NCBI GenBank assembly: GCA_934725085.1
Contig: CAKVAL010000010.1
Coordinates: forward strand, 1 to 43,842
Length of the DNA stretch: 43,842 nt
Direction: 5' to 3'
DNA from: an uncultured Erysipelotrichaceae bacterium
GTDB taxonomy: Bacteria > Bacillota_I > Bacilli_A > Erysipelotrichales > Erysipelotrichaceae
Positions within the stretch are counted from its first letter, which is position 1. Every line of letters starts with the position of its first letter. The notes under the pieces were generated by a model. That model saw only the letters and a program-made list of their open reading frames with translations. It searched no databases and was not told the DNA's origin. Made by a program: the position numbers and the translations under genes. Positions 16,301 to 26,131 of this stretch are shown here, piece by piece.

Positions 16301-17620
16301 ATGAAATTTGTAGAAGAAAATTATGAGAACATGTTAGCTGATTTAAAGACTTTAGTTAGTTATAATTCAGTATACTCTGATGATGTGAAGCCTTTTGGTA
16401 GTGTTAATCGTGAAGTGTTGGATAAGGCTTTAGAGCTTATGACTGCTAAGGGTTTCAATACTAAGAATGTTGATTACTATGCAGGTTATGGTGAAATTGG
16501 TCAAGGTGAAGAGGTTATTGGTATCTTGGCTCACCTTGATATTGTACCAGTAGGAGAAGGCTGGGACACTAATCCGTTAGAGGTTGTTCAAAAGGGTGAT
16601 CGTCTATATGGTAGAGGTGTTTCCGATGATAAGGGCGCTGCTGTTGCGAGTATGTACGCTATGAAATATCTATTAGATACAGGTTATGAATTTAAGAAGA
16701 GAGTTAGATTGATTCTTGGTTGCAATGAAGAATCAGGTTCTGCTTGTATTGAACATTATGTTGAAAAAGAGGGTCATGTAGATTTGGGCTTTACTCCAGA
16801 TGGCGAGTTCCCTGGTATTTATGCCGAAAAGGGTATGGCTGGTGGCTTTATTATTGGTAAGTCAAAGATTATCGATATTAAGGGTGGCCAGGCTGATAAT
16901 GTTGTATGTAATAAGGTAGTATGTACTCTTCCTGAAAATAGTTACGATGTAGCTAAGTTTGATGCTTTCATGAAGGAACATAATATCGAATATAGTGTTG
17001 ATGGTAATACTGTTACAGTACTTGGCGTGGCAGCTCATGCTTCTTTGCCTGATGCTGGTGTTAATGCGATTAATCATTTAATGGAAGCTTTATATGTAGC
17101 TGATTTCCATGATCCATTTGTTGATTATATTCATAAGTATATTGGCCTAGAGTTACATGGTGAGACATTAGGCTTGGATGCACTTAAGGATGAGACTAAT
17201 TCTAGTGTTAACTTGGGCGTGATTGGCAAGAATGGTGATAATGTAGAATGTACTTTGGATATTCGTTTCCCTATTACTAGAAAAGACGTAGAGATCGCAG
17301 AAGTATTAAATAAGGCAGTAGCTGATGATTGTGGTATTAGATTAGACTACAATATCAATCCTTTATACTATGATAAGAATTCTAAGTTAGTTCAATCTTT
17401 ATTGAAGGCTTATAGATCAATCGTTGATGATCAAAGAGATATGATTGCCATTGGTGGTGGAACTTATGCTAAGAGCATGAATAATATCATTGCGTTTGGT
17501 TGTGCCTTTAATGAGGAAGAGAATCATATTCATGATGCCAACGAATCTTTAAGTATTGAAGAATTTAAGAAGCAAGTTGAAATCTATATCGAGGCTATTA
17601 AGAATTTAAACGAGGCTTAG
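16301..17620 (+). CDS. pepV: Dipeptidase PepV (M20 family)
   Basis: 439-residue zinc dipeptidase that releases amino acids from imported dipeptides. M20 metal-site motifs are seen: HLDIVPVGEGW, GRGVSDDKGAAV, the catalytic NEESGS, and TPDGEFP. The lid-domain region and the C-terminal FGCAFNEEENHIHDANE with its last metal-binding His are also present. A longer reading frame begins at 16265, but AAAGGAG at 16287-16293 points to the ATG at 16301. It probably shares the pepP-xth transcript, and the HAD gene follows after 3 bases. Confidence 0.92.
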   Translation: MKFVEENYENMLADLKTLVSYNSVYSDDVKPFGSVNREVLDKALELMTAKGFNTKNVDYYAGYGEIGQGEEVIGILAHLDIVPVGEGWDTNPLEVVQKGDRLYGRGVSDDKGAAVASMYAMKYLLDTGYEFKKRVRLILGCNEESGSACIEHYVEKEGHVDLGFTPDGEFPGIYAEKGMAGGFIIGKSKIIDIKGGQADNVVCNKVVCTLPENSYDVAKFDAFMKEHNIEYSVDGNTVTVLGVAAHASLPDAGVNAINHLMEALYVADFHDPFVDYIHKYIGLELHGETLGLDALKDETNSSVNLGVIGKNGDNVECTLDIRFPITRKDVEIAEVLNKAVADDCGIRLDYNINPLYYDKNSKLVQSLLKAYRSIVDDQRDMIAIGGGTYAKSMNNIIAFGCAFNEEENHIHDANESLSIEEFKKQVEIYIEAIKNLNEA

Positions 17621-17623
17621 TTT

Positions 17624-18448
17624 ATGGATTATAGGAAAGTCGCTCTTATTTACGATTTTGATAAGACTTTATCGCCAATTGATATGCAAGAGTTCCATTA
17701 TATTGGCAAGCTTGGTTATAAGGAGACTGGTAGCTTTTGGGCTGAGTCTGAAAGAGATAAGTATGCATCTAATATGGATGGCATCTTGTCTTATATGCAG
17801 TTGATGGTAAAGAAGAATCCTGGTTTGACTAAGAAGGAATTGGTTGATGAGGGTGCTTTTATCGAGCTTTATAAGGGTGTGGATACTTGGTTTGATCGTG
17901 TTAATGAATATGGTAGGAAACAGGGGATTGAAGTAGAGCATTTCATTGTTTCTAGCGGTATTAGAGAGATGATCATGGGAACAAGTATCGCTGATAAGTT
18001 TAAGAAAGTATATGCGTGTAGCTATACTTATGATGAAAATGATAAGCCTGTTTGGCCAAGTAGGGTAGTGAATTATACTACAAAGACTCAGTATTTATTT
18101 AGAATCAACAAGGGTGTTTTTGATGAGACTAATGATCTTGATTTGAACACAAAGACACCAGAAGAAGATAAGTATGTGCCTTTTAGTAATATGGTTTATT
18201 TTGGTGATGGGCTTACTGATGTTCCTAGTATGCTGGTGATGCGTGAAGAGGGTGGTACTGCAGTGGCAGTCTATGGTTCTGTAGAGGCAAAGGATAAGAT
18301 TGCTAAGGAACTACAGGATGAAAAGAGAGCTGACTATATGCTTGCGGCCGATTATAGTGAAGGTTCAGCTGCTGAAGAATTGGTTAAGGCTATCATAGAT
18401 TCTGTTGCGGTAAATATAAGGTTGAGGGAACTTAAGAATAATGGCTAG
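17624..18448 (+). CDS. HAD-superfamily phosphatase
   Basis: 274-residue haloacid dehalogenase-like hydrolase. Motif I is IYDFDKTLSP, with Asp nucleophile and general acid near the N-terminus. Motif II is FIVSSGIREM. A conserved Lys is in the middle, and motif IV is YFGDGLTDVPSM. An alpha-helical cap lies between motifs I and II (SerB/phosphoserine-phosphatase-like topology). The substrate is unknown; a small phosphorylated metabolite is likely. It follows pepV by 3 bases and overlaps the debranching enzyme gene by 8 bp, tying the peptidase genes to the glycogen genes. Confidence 0.85.
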   Translation: MDYRKVALIYDFDKTLSPIDMQEFHYIGKLGYKETGSFWAESERDKYASNMDGILSYMQLMVKKNPGLTKKELVDEGAFIELYKGVDTWFDRVNEYGRKQGIEVEHFIVSSGIREMIMGTSIADKFKKVYACSYTYDENDKPVWPSRVVNYTTKTQYLFRINKGVFDETNDLDLNTKTPEEDKYVPFSNMVYFGDGLTDVPSMLVMREEGGTAVAVYGSVEAKDKIAKELQDEKRADYMLAADYSEGSAAEELVKAIIDSVAVNIRLRELKNNG

Positions 18449-20387
18449 TTTTTATTTAGATGATTATCGTTTGATTAGTGTTAGGAAGTCTGAATTGGCT
18501 TTGACTGAGAATCTTAAATTACTAGTCAATAATATCGAAGTTAAGTTTAATATCAGTGATGATGCTGATTATGTTTATCTTCATTTAGAAGAGGATTTCA
18601 ACGAGAAGAACCGTTATATGGTTCTTCTTGATGGTATTCCTTTTGAGATTAAGTTCCGTTTTATTGTGCAAACTGAAAGGTTTGATGAAGAATATCATGT
18701 TGATTTAAATACACTAGGTTCTTTCATAGAGGGTAATAAGACCACATTTAGATTGTGGTCTCCTTTAAGTAAGACTGCTATTTTACATTTAGATAATGTC
18801 ATTCATAAGATGAACTATGTAGGTAGGGGTGTTTTTGAGCTTACTTTTGATAGGAATTTGAGTGGTCACTTTTATCATTATTCAACTTTAAGAGAAAGTG
18901 TCTATGCGTTTACTGATCCTTTTTCTTATGCTGATAAGGATCATAAGAATTCTTATGTGGTTGATAGGAATAAACTTAAGTATGAAAAGGTGGCTTTGAA
19001 GCATATTGATACACCTATTATTTATGAGACTTCAGTTAGAGATTTTACTAGTGATAGTGTGAGTTTTAAGTATCCTCAGACTTTTAAGGGCATGTGTGAA
19101 CAGGGGGCAAAGCTTGATGCTTATCCGGTTGGCTTTGATTATTTGAAGAAACTAGGGATAACTTATGTTCAGCTTATGCCTATTTTTGCGTTTGATTTAG
19201 ATCATAGTGATTATAACTGGGGTTATAATCCTTTGACTTATAATAGTCTTCATCAGGCTTATTGTTATGGCAAGGAGCCTTATGAACAGATTAAAGAATT
19301 AAGGGATTTTATTAGCTTATGTCATAAATATGGCATGGGTGTAACTTTTGATGTGGTGTTTAATCATGTCTATAATGTTAAGTCTTTTAATTTGGCTAAT
19401 ATGCTTCCTTATTATTTCTTTAGATATAAGGATGGTAAACTTGGTAATGCCTCATATTGTGGTAATGAAGTGAGGACTGAGGCTTTCTTTACAAGAGAAT
19501 ATTTGAAATTGTTGGTTAAGCGTTTCATTGATATCTATGATTTAGATGGTTATCGTTTTGACTTGATGGGTATTCTTGATGTTGAGACTATTGAGGCAAT
19601 TAGAGATACAGCTAGGGAATTAAAGCCTGATTTCTTGATGTATGGTGAAGGTTGGAACATGGGTGATATTGTTCCCTTTGAGTATCGTGCTATTAAGGAG
19701 AATGCTTATAAGCTTGAAGGTGTGGCTTTCTTTAATGATGATTTTAGAAGAACAATTAGAGGAAACTATATCGATGATAAGAATGCTTATATGCTAGGTT
19801 ATGTTGATGCCAGAGATCGTGTAAAGAGGGTAATGAGTGGTTCTTATGAGTATGGTTTAAATATTAATCAGACTATTAATTATATCGAGTGTCATGATAA
19901 TTATACGGTTTATGATAAGGTATCTAGATTCTTTGATGATGAGAAGATGGTGACAAGAATCTGTAAGTTGTCTATGGCTCTTGTGATGATTTCTAGGGGC
20001 ATTCCTTTTATTAATTCAGGTGAGGAGTTCTTACGTACTAAGCATGGTATTGATAATACATATAATTTGGATGATAGTATCAATATGTTGGATTGGCATC
20101 GTAAGAATAATTATTTGGATGTTGCCAGGTATTTTAGTGACTTGTGTCTTTTAAGAAAGACTTATAAGGAGTTTACTAAGGAGAATGTTGATATTGAATT
20201 TATAGATTATTATGAGGTTTTAATCTATAAATTAGGGGATTTGACTATCTATATTAATCCATGTATTTTTGATCATGTTTATAATGACGAGATGGAACAT
20301 GAAGTAATTTTTGATGATAGTGGTTTTGTGAATTACAAGCGTAGCGTGTTAAAAATTAAGGCTTTCAGTATTTTGATAACTAAATAA
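18441..20387 (+). CDS. pulA: Type I pullulanase / glycogen debranching enzyme
   Basis: 648-residue GH13 enzyme. An N-terminal beta-rich region and CBM48-like domain come first, then the (beta/alpha)8 barrel. Catalytic motifs: VVFNHVYN (region I), DGYRFDLMG (nucleophile Asp), YGEGWNMGD (acid/base Glu) and ECHDNYTVYD (transition-state Asp). YNWGYNP is a pullulanase hallmark. There is no signal peptide, so it acts inside the cell on alpha-1,6 branches of glycogen. It lies directly before glgC; the 55 bp gap contains a new promoter with a cre-like site, so it may be partly separate in expression. Confidence 0.92.
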   Translation: MASFYLDDYRLISVRKSELALTENLKLLVNNIEVKFNISDDADYVYLHLEEDFNEKNRYMVLLDGIPFEIKFRFIVQTERFDEEYHVDLNTLGSFIEGNKTTFRLWSPLSKTAILHLDNVIHKMNYVGRGVFELTFDRNLSGHFYHYSTLRESVYAFTDPFSYADKDHKNSYVVDRNKLKYEKVALKHIDTPIIYETSVRDFTSDSVSFKYPQTFKGMCEQGAKLDAYPVGFDYLKKLGITYVQLMPIFAFDLDHSDYNWGYNPLTYNSLHQAYCYGKEPYEQIKELRDFISLCHKYGMGVTFDVVFNHVYNVKSFNLANMLPYYFFRYKDGKLGNASYCGNEVRTEAFFTREYLKLLVKRFIDIYDLDGYRFDLMGILDVETIEAIRDTARELKPDFLMYGEGWNMGDIVPFEYRAIKENAYKLEGVAFFNDDFRRTIRGNYIDDKNAYMLGYVDARDRVKRVMSGSYEYGLNINQTINYIECHDNYTVYDKVSRFFDDEKMVTRICKLSMALVMISRGIPFINSGEEFLRTKHGIDNTYNLDDSINMLDWHRKNNYLDVARYFSDLCLLRKTYKEFTKENVDIEFIDYYEVLIYKLGDLTIYINPCIFDHVYNDEMEHEVIFDDSGFVNYKRSVLKIKAFSILITK

Positions 20388-20388
20388 T

Positions 20389-20404
20389 TAGAAAACGCTT
20401 ACAT
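20389..20404 (+). promoter_or_regulatory. cre site (CcpA operator) at the glgC promoter
   Basis: TAGAAAACGCTTACAT matches the catabolite-responsive element consensus WTGNNARCGNWWWCAW at all but one defined position. It overlaps the -35 region (TTAGAA, 20388-20393) of a promoter with TATAAT at 20412-20417 (18 bp spacer). This placement predicts CcpA repression of glgC and the genes after it on a preferred sugar. Confidence 0.7.
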
Positions 20405-20442
20405 TTGGTAATATAATAATTATACGAGGGGTATTTGTTGTT

Positions 20443-21585
20443 ATGAATAATAATTCAATGGTTGCGATGATACTTGCTGGGGGCAGAGGTTCAAGATTGT
20501 TTGATTTAACTAAGACAGTCGCTAAGCCTGCTGTCCATTTTGGTGGTAAGTATCGTATTATCGATTTTGCGCTTTCAAACTGTGCTAACTCTAACATTAA
20601 GACTGTTGGTGTTTTGTTGCAGTATGAATCAACATTACTTGGATCTTATGTTTCTCATGAACATACATGGGGTCTTGATATGAATGGTGGTGGCGTTTAT
20701 GCTTTGTCTCCAAGAGAAAAAGATGAATCTAATCTAGATGTTTATCGTGGTACTGCTGATGCGATTACCCAGAATATTGATTTCTTGGATGATGCTGATC
20801 CTGAATATGTATTGATTCTTTCAGGTGACCACATCTATAAGATGAATTATGAGAGGATGTTGGCTAAGCATATTGAGACTAAGGCTGAGGCTACTATCGC
20901 AGTTATGGAAGTTCCTATGAAGGAAGCAAGTCGTTTCGGTATTATGAATTGTAATGATACTGATGAGATTGTTGAGTTCGAGGAGAAGCCTGCTAATCCT
21001 AAGTCTAACTTAGCCTCAATGGGCGTTTATATTTTCTCTTATAAGACTTTAAGAAAGTATCTAAAGGCAGATGAGAAGAATAATGAGTCTAATCATGACT
21101 TTGGTAAGGATATTATTCCTGCTTATTTAGCCGCTGGTTTGAAGTTACAAGCTTATCGTTTCAAGGGTTATTGGAAGGATGTTGGTACTATCGATTCTCT
21201 TTGGGAAGCCAATATGGACTTGTTGGATCATACAAGTGAATTGAACTTATATGATAATGAGTGGAAGATTTATACATCTGATGCGTTGGCTACCCCACAA
21301 CTTATTAGTTCTAAGGCTAAGGTTAAGAATGCTTATATTACTCAGGGCTGTGTTGTTGATGGTGAGGTAGAGCATTCGGTACTTTTCACAAATTCTAAGA
21401 TTTCTGAGGGTGCTGTTGTTAAGGATACTGTAATCATGAATGATGTAAAAGTTGGTAAGAATGTTCATTTGAATAGATGTCTTGTACAAGATGGTGTTAA
21501 GATTCCTGATGGTGTGACTCTTGGTGATCCTAAGTCAGATAAGATTCTTTTGGTTACTAAAAAAGTAGTAAGTGAGGTTGAATAA
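20443..21585 (+). CDS. glgC: Glucose-1-phosphate adenylyltransferase, catalytic subunit
   Basis: 380-residue enzyme making ADP-glucose from ATP and glucose-1-phosphate, the committed step of glycogen synthesis. The nucleotide-binding motif AGGRGSRLFDLTKTVAKPA is intact. FALSNCANS, FSYKTLRK and YWKDVGTIDSLWEAN (glucose-1-phosphate site) follow. A left-handed beta-helix C-terminus is indicated by repeated VVKDTVIMNDVKVGKNV-type hexads. The start has GAGGGG 11 bases upstream. The TAA overlaps the glgD ATG by one base. Confidence 0.96.
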   Translation: MNNNSMVAMILAGGRGSRLFDLTKTVAKPAVHFGGKYRIIDFALSNCANSNIKTVGVLLQYESTLLGSYVSHEHTWGLDMNGGGVYALSPREKDESNLDVYRGTADAITQNIDFLDDADPEYVLILSGDHIYKMNYERMLAKHIETKAEATIAVMEVPMKEASRFGIMNCNDTDEIVEFEEKPANPKSNLASMGVYIFSYKTLRKYLKADEKNNESNHDFGKDIIPAYLAAGLKLQAYRFKGYWKDVGTIDSLWEANMDLLDHTSELNLYDNEWKIYTSDALATPQLISSKAKVKNAYITQGCVVDGEVEHSVLFTNSKISEGAVVKDTVIMNDVKVGKNVHLNRCLVQDGVKIPDGVTLGDPKSDKILLVTKKVVSEVE

Positions 21586-22700
21586 TGAGTAAGAGAGCTT
21601 TAGGTATCATTAATATTGAACCAAGTTATGTTCATGTAGAAGGAATTGAAGATTATCGTCCAATTTCAGCTACTTCTTTTATGGGTAGATATCGTATTAT
21701 TGACTTTATCATATCTAATTTAACAAATTCTGGCGTTAATAATATTGAAGTACAGGTTAAGAATAGACCTCGTTCTACTATTCAACATATTCAGCGCACT
21801 GATTATAATATCAATACAAAAAGAGGTCATATTAGAATTCTTCATGGTGAGAAGCCTATTCCTAATGAAATTTATAATACTGATGTAGCTAGTTTGATGG
21901 CTAATTTGAAGTATTTTGAGGAAGACAATTCACCTTATGTAATTTTGGCTCCTTCTCATTTTATTTATGTTCAAGATTTCTCTAAGATGCTTGATTATCA
22001 TATTGAAAGTAAGAATGATATTACTGTTTTATATCAAAATGTAAATTCAGCAAATGAAGATTTCTTAATGTGTGATACTTTGGAAATTGATGAGAATAAG
22101 GTAATCACAAATATTGATAAGAATCTAGGTAAAGGTAAGCGTGCGAAGGTTTCTCTTGAGACTTATATCATGTCTAAGAAGATTTTCGTTGATATGATTT
22201 ATGCAGCTTTATCTACATCTTCTTTATATTCATTAAGTGATATTATCGCTGATGGTTTGGATGTATTTAAGATTGGTGGTTATTTACATACTGGTTATGC
22301 TGCTTGTATTTCGACTTTGAATTCATATTATAAGGCTAGCATGGATATTAAGAATGAAAAGGAATTGTCTAATATCTTTAGCGATGATTGGCCTATTTAT
22401 ACAGCTACTAATGATACTTGTCCAACAACTTATACAAAGACTTCAAATGTTTCTAATTGTGTAGTTGGTAATGGTTGTGTCATTGAGGGTACTGTTGAAA
22501 ATTGTGTTATTGGTAGAAATGTAGTAGTTAAAGAGGGTGCAGTAATTAAGGATAGTATTATCATGCCTGATGCCCTAATTAATAAGAATGTTAAGATGGA
22601 CAAGTGTGTTGTAGATAGACTTGCGATCGTAACTCATATTAAGGCTTTAAATGGCAGTGATCATGCACCTCTATATGTTAAAAGGGGAGACCGTATCTAG
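21585..22700 (+). CDS. glgD: GlgD, regulatory/non-catalytic ADP-glucose pyrophosphorylase subunit
   Basis: 371-residue homologue of GlgC, used in Bacillota as the partner in a GlgC-GlgD heterotetramer. The fold markers GRYRIIDFIISNLTNSGV and the C-terminal beta-helix (VVGNGCVIEGTVENCVIG) are kept. The N-terminal AGG nucleotide motif of GlgC is missing: the protein starts SKRALGIINIE. That loss supports a modulatory rather than catalytic role. It overlaps glgC by one base and abuts glgA. Confidence 0.95.
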   Translation: MSKRALGIINIEPSYVHVEGIEDYRPISATSFMGRYRIIDFIISNLTNSGVNNIEVQVKNRPRSTIQHIQRTDYNINTKRGHIRILHGEKPIPNEIYNTDVASLMANLKYFEEDNSPYVILAPSHFIYVQDFSKMLDYHIESKNDITVLYQNVNSANEDFLMCDTLEIDENKVITNIDKNLGKGKRAKVSLETYIMSKKIFVDMIYAALSTSSLYSLSDIIADGLDVFKIGGYLHTGYAACISTLNSYYKASMDIKNEKELSNIFSDDWPIYTATNDTCPTTYTKTSNVSNCVVGNGCVIEGTVENCVIGRNVVVKEGAVIKDSIIMPDALINKNVKMDKCVVDRLAIVTHIKALNGSDHAPLYVKRGDRI

Positions 22701-24143
22701 ATGAAGAAGGTATTGTACGTTGCGTACGAATCATTACCTTTTATCAAAACTGGCGGTCTAGCTGATGTAGCTTATGCACTTCCTAAGGCGATAGACAAGT
22801 ATAATGTCAGTGTCGTTTTACCTTTGCATAAACTTATTAAGGATAATTATTTAGATAAGTTATCTTTAGTTAAAACAATCAATATTAGATTTGCTTCATC
22901 AATCGATGAAGCAAATCTTTATACACTTGACAATGAAGGTGTTACTTATTATTTCATTGAGAATGATAAGTATTTTAATAGATCAGATGTTTATGGCTAT
23001 GATGATGACGTTTTGCGTTTCATGTTTTTTAGTATTGCCGTAATCGAATTTATGATTGGATTGAAGAAGTATCCTGATATTATTCATTGTAATGATTATC
23101 ATACGGCTTTGATTCCTGCATTATGTAAGTATCGTTACAACAATATTAAGGCTATAGACAAAATTAAATTTATTTATACAATCCATAATCTTATTTATCA
23201 AGGAACTTATAGTAAGCGTTATTACAAGTATTTAGAGATTGATGATAAGTATTGGACTGATGGTACTTTAAGATTTAATGATGAACTTAATTTCATGAAG
23301 ATTGGTATCTGTACTGCCGATAAGATTACAACTGTTTCTTCAGTATATGCTGGCGAGATTTTAAATGGATATTCAGGACAAGGACTAGATCAGGTATTAA
23401 GATATCGTAAGGATGATATTGTTGGTATTACTAATGGTATCGATTATGACTTGTTTGATCCTGGTAGGGATGAATATTTATATAAGAAGTATAGTATTAG
23501 TAATTATTTAAAGGGTAAGGCTTTTAATAAGAAGGCATTACTTGAGGATATAGGTCTTGAGGATAATGGTGATATGTTGGTTGGTATTATTTCGCGTCTT
23601 ACTAATCAAAAAGGTTTTGACTTGTTGTTGAATGTTTATCATCAAATCTTAAGAAAGAAGGTGAAGCTAGTTATTATTGGCTCAGGTGAGAGTAAATATG
23701 AATATGCCTTTAGGATAATGGAGAAAGAGTATCCAAGTCGTGTTCGTTATTTCTGTGTCTATAATGAGGAACTAGCTCATAAGGTATATGCGGCTTGTGA
23801 TTTGATGTTGATGCCTTCTTTGTTTGAACCATGTGGTCTTTCACAGTTAATCGCAATGCGCTATGGTACACTTCCCCTTGTTAGGGAAACAGGTGGCTTG
23901 TTAGAGACTGTGGAGCCATATAATGAGTATGAAAAAACGGGTAGGGGTTTCTCGTTTACCCCATTTAATTCTTTGGATATGATGATTGTGTTTAATTATG
24001 CATATCGTCAATATTTCGATAATCAAAAGGATTATAAGATGTTAATAAGAAACGCTATGAAGTATGATTCTTCGTTTAAGTCTGTTTCTTTGAAATATGA
24101 AAAATTATATGATGAGGTATTGAAACATGTTAAAAAAGTATGA
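22701..24143 (+). CDS. glgA: Glycogen synthase (ADP-glucose)
   Basis: 480-residue GT5 glycosyltransferase that elongates alpha-1,4-glucan. The N-terminal ADP-glucose motif KTGGLADV, the GT-B fold linker region with ISRLTNQKGFDLL, and the C-terminal EPCGLSQLIAMRYGTLP motif are all present. Length is normal. It begins directly at the end of glgD (GGGGAG just upstream) and overlaps glgB by 17 bp. Confidence 0.96.
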   Translation: MKKVLYVAYESLPFIKTGGLADVAYALPKAIDKYNVSVVLPLHKLIKDNYLDKLSLVKTINIRFASSIDEANLYTLDNEGVTYYFIENDKYFNRSDVYGYDDDVLRFMFFSIAVIEFMIGLKKYPDIIHCNDYHTALIPALCKYRYNNIKAIDKIKFIYTIHNLIYQGTYSKRYYKYLEIDDKYWTDGTLRFNDELNFMKIGICTADKITTVSSVYAGEILNGYSGQGLDQVLRYRKDDIVGITNGIDYDLFDPGRDEYLYKKYSISNYLKGKAFNKKALLEDIGLEDNGDMLVGIISRLTNQKGFDLLLNVYHQILRKKVKLVIIGSGESKYEYAFRIMEKEYPSRVRYFCVYNEELAHKVYAACDLMLMPSLFEPCGLSQLIAMRYGTLPLVRETGGLLETVEPYNEYEKTGRGFSFTPFNSLDMMIVFNYAYRQYFDNQKDYKMLIRNAMKYDSSFKSVSLKYEKLYDEVLKHVKKV

Positions 24144-26109
24144 CAAATTTTTTGAGGGTTATGAATTAGAGGCTTACAAACTTTTTGGTTCTCATATCAA
24201 GGATGGTGGTATGGAGTTTACTGTTTGGGCTCCTCATGCACATAAGGTTGAAGTATTTACTTCTAAGGATATGTTTACATGTCTTTATCCTTTGGAAAGA
24301 ATTGATGAAAGAGGCGTTTGGCAAGGTTTTATTCCTGATATGGAGCCAATTTATTCTTATCGTTATCGTATTTATAAGAATGATACTTATTGGATTGATA
24401 AGTTTGATCCATATTCTTATCGTTGTGAGAGAAGACCAAGTACTGCTTCTGTAATGTATGATTTGGATTATTATACTTTCTCAGATGATGCATATAAGAA
24501 GAAACAAACTAATAACTATGGCGAGAAGATTAATATCTATGAATGCCATTTGGGTGGTTTCAAGAAATATGAAAATGAATTTGAGACTTATCGTCTAGTT
24601 AAGGATGATCTTGTTCCTTATTTAAAGGACATGGGTTATACTCATCTAGAATTAATGCCAATCTTTGAGTATCCTTTTGATGGTTCATGGGGTTATCAAA
24701 GCTTAGGTTTCTTTGCGTCTACTAGTAGATATGGAACTCCTTATGATTTGATGGATTTAATCAATGAGTGTCATAAGAATAATATCGGAGTAATTCTTGA
24801 TGTTGTGTTTATGCATTTTGCGAATGATGGCTATGGTTTAATTAATTATGATTTTGAACCATGTTACGAATATAGAGAATATCATTTGGCTCATTCTGAT
24901 TGGGGTACTATGTGCTTTGACTTAGCGAGTGGTCCAGTAGTTTCTTATTTGATGTCTTCAGCTAATTTCTTTATTGATAGATATCATATTGATGGTTTAA
25001 GATTTGATGCGGTTTCTCATTTCATTTATCATCATGGTAATAGAGACTTGGGTGAGAATGTTGCTGGTCAAAGTTTTGTGAAGCGTATCAATTATCATCT
25101 AAAGGATTTACATCCTAATTGTATGTTAATTGCGGAAGATTCTACTGATTTCCCTAATGTAACTAGAAAGGTTGAAGATGGTGGTCTAGGTTTTGACTAT
25201 AAGTGGGATCTAGGTTGGATGAATGATACATTAAGATATTATGCGATGGATCCAATTTATCGTAAGTATCATCATAATGATTTAACTTTCTCTATGGCTT
25301 ATTTCTATTCTGAAAGATTCTTATTACCTTTCTCTCATGATGAGGTAGTTCATTCAAAGAAGACTATCGTTGATAAGATGTGGGGTACTTATGAGGATAA
25401 GTTTAAACAATGTCGTAACTTATATGTATATATGTATACTCATCCTGGCAAGAAGCTTAATTTCATGGGCAATGATATTGCGACAATTAGAGAATTCGAT
25501 GAGAACAAGGAACTTGACTGGTTCTTGTTAGATTATCCTTTACATAATGGCTTTAAGCTATTGGTTAAGGAATTGTCTCATATGTATAGTGAGTATGATA
25601 CTTTCTCTAAGTATGATTATGATCCTACTTACTTTAAGTGGATTGATGCGGATAATGCGGAACAATCTGTTTATATCTATTATCGTTATGATGAGGATTA
25701 TTGTTTCATTACATTGCTTAACAATACTCCTAATGCCTATACAAATTATCAAATTGGTGTACCTTATGCTGGTACATATACTGAGGTTATCAACTCTGAA
25801 GCTGAGAAGTATGGTGGCTGTGGCCAAGTTAATGCTAAGGCAATCAGATCTAAGGCTGAACCTTTCCATAAGCTAGATAATAGTATTAAGCTAACTGTTG
25901 CCCCATTTGCAGGTATTGTGCTAAAGACTAAACTTAAAAAACCAACATCTAAGAAAAGAACTAAGATTGAGGGTGAAGTGAAGAAGGCAACTTCTGTTAA
26001 GAAGACTACTTCTACTAAGACTACAAGAGCTAAGAAAGAGCCAGCTCCTTCTAAAAAGAGTGCGGTAAAAAAGGCTACAACAAAGACTAAAACTAAGAAA
26101 GAAGCGTAA
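24127..26109 (+). CDS. glgB: 1,4-alpha-glucan branching enzyme with Lys-rich tail
   Basis: 660-residue GH13 branching enzyme. The N-terminal CBM48 domain includes GMEFTVWAPHAHKVEVF. The catalytic barrel includes GVILDVVFMHF, DGLRFDAVSH (nucleophile Asp), LIAEDSTD (Glu) and FSHDEVVHSK. The enzyme proper ends near residue 600 at APFAGIVLKTKL. About 55 further residues are made almost only of Lys, Thr, Ser, Ala and Arg, resembling a histone H1-like tail, which is not part of known GlgB structures. It overlaps glgA by 17 bp and is the last gene of the glycogen operon; its stop codon lies inside the terminator loop. Confidence 0.95.
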   Translation: MLKKYDKFFEGYELEAYKLFGSHIKDGGMEFTVWAPHAHKVEVFTSKDMFTCLYPLERIDERGVWQGFIPDMEPIYSYRYRIYKNDTYWIDKFDPYSYRCERRPSTASVMYDLDYYTFSDDAYKKKQTNNYGEKINIYECHLGGFKKYENEFETYRLVKDDLVPYLKDMGYTHLELMPIFEYPFDGSWGYQSLGFFASTSRYGTPYDLMDLINECHKNNIGVILDVVFMHFANDGYGLINYDFEPCYEYREYHLAHSDWGTMCFDLASGPVVSYLMSSANFFIDRYHIDGLRFDAVSHFIYHHGNRDLGENVAGQSFVKRINYHLKDLHPNCMLIAEDSTDFPNVTRKVEDGGLGFDYKWDLGWMNDTLRYYAMDPIYRKYHHNDLTFSMAYFYSERFLLPFSHDEVVHSKKTIVDKMWGTYEDKFKQCRNLYVYMYTHPGKKLNFMGNDIATIREFDENKELDWFLLDYPLHNGFKLLVKELSHMYSEYDTFSKYDYDPTYFKWIDADNAEQSVYIYYRYDEDYCFITLLNNTPNAYTNYQIGVPYAGTYTEVINSEAEKYGGCGQVNAKAIRSKAEPFHKLDNSIKLTVAPFAGIVLKTKLKKPTSKKRTKIEGEVKKATSVKKTTSTKTTRAKKEPAPSKKSAVKKATTKTKTKKEA

Positions 26110-26126
26110 TGACAGCGCTTCTTTTT
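26098..26126 (+). terminator. Terminator of the glycogen operon
   Basis: AAGAAGCG (26099-26106) pairs perfectly with CGCTTCTT (26116-26123) and continues TTT. The glgB stop codon is at the start of the loop. Confidence 0.85.
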
Positions 26127-26131
26127 GTGTG

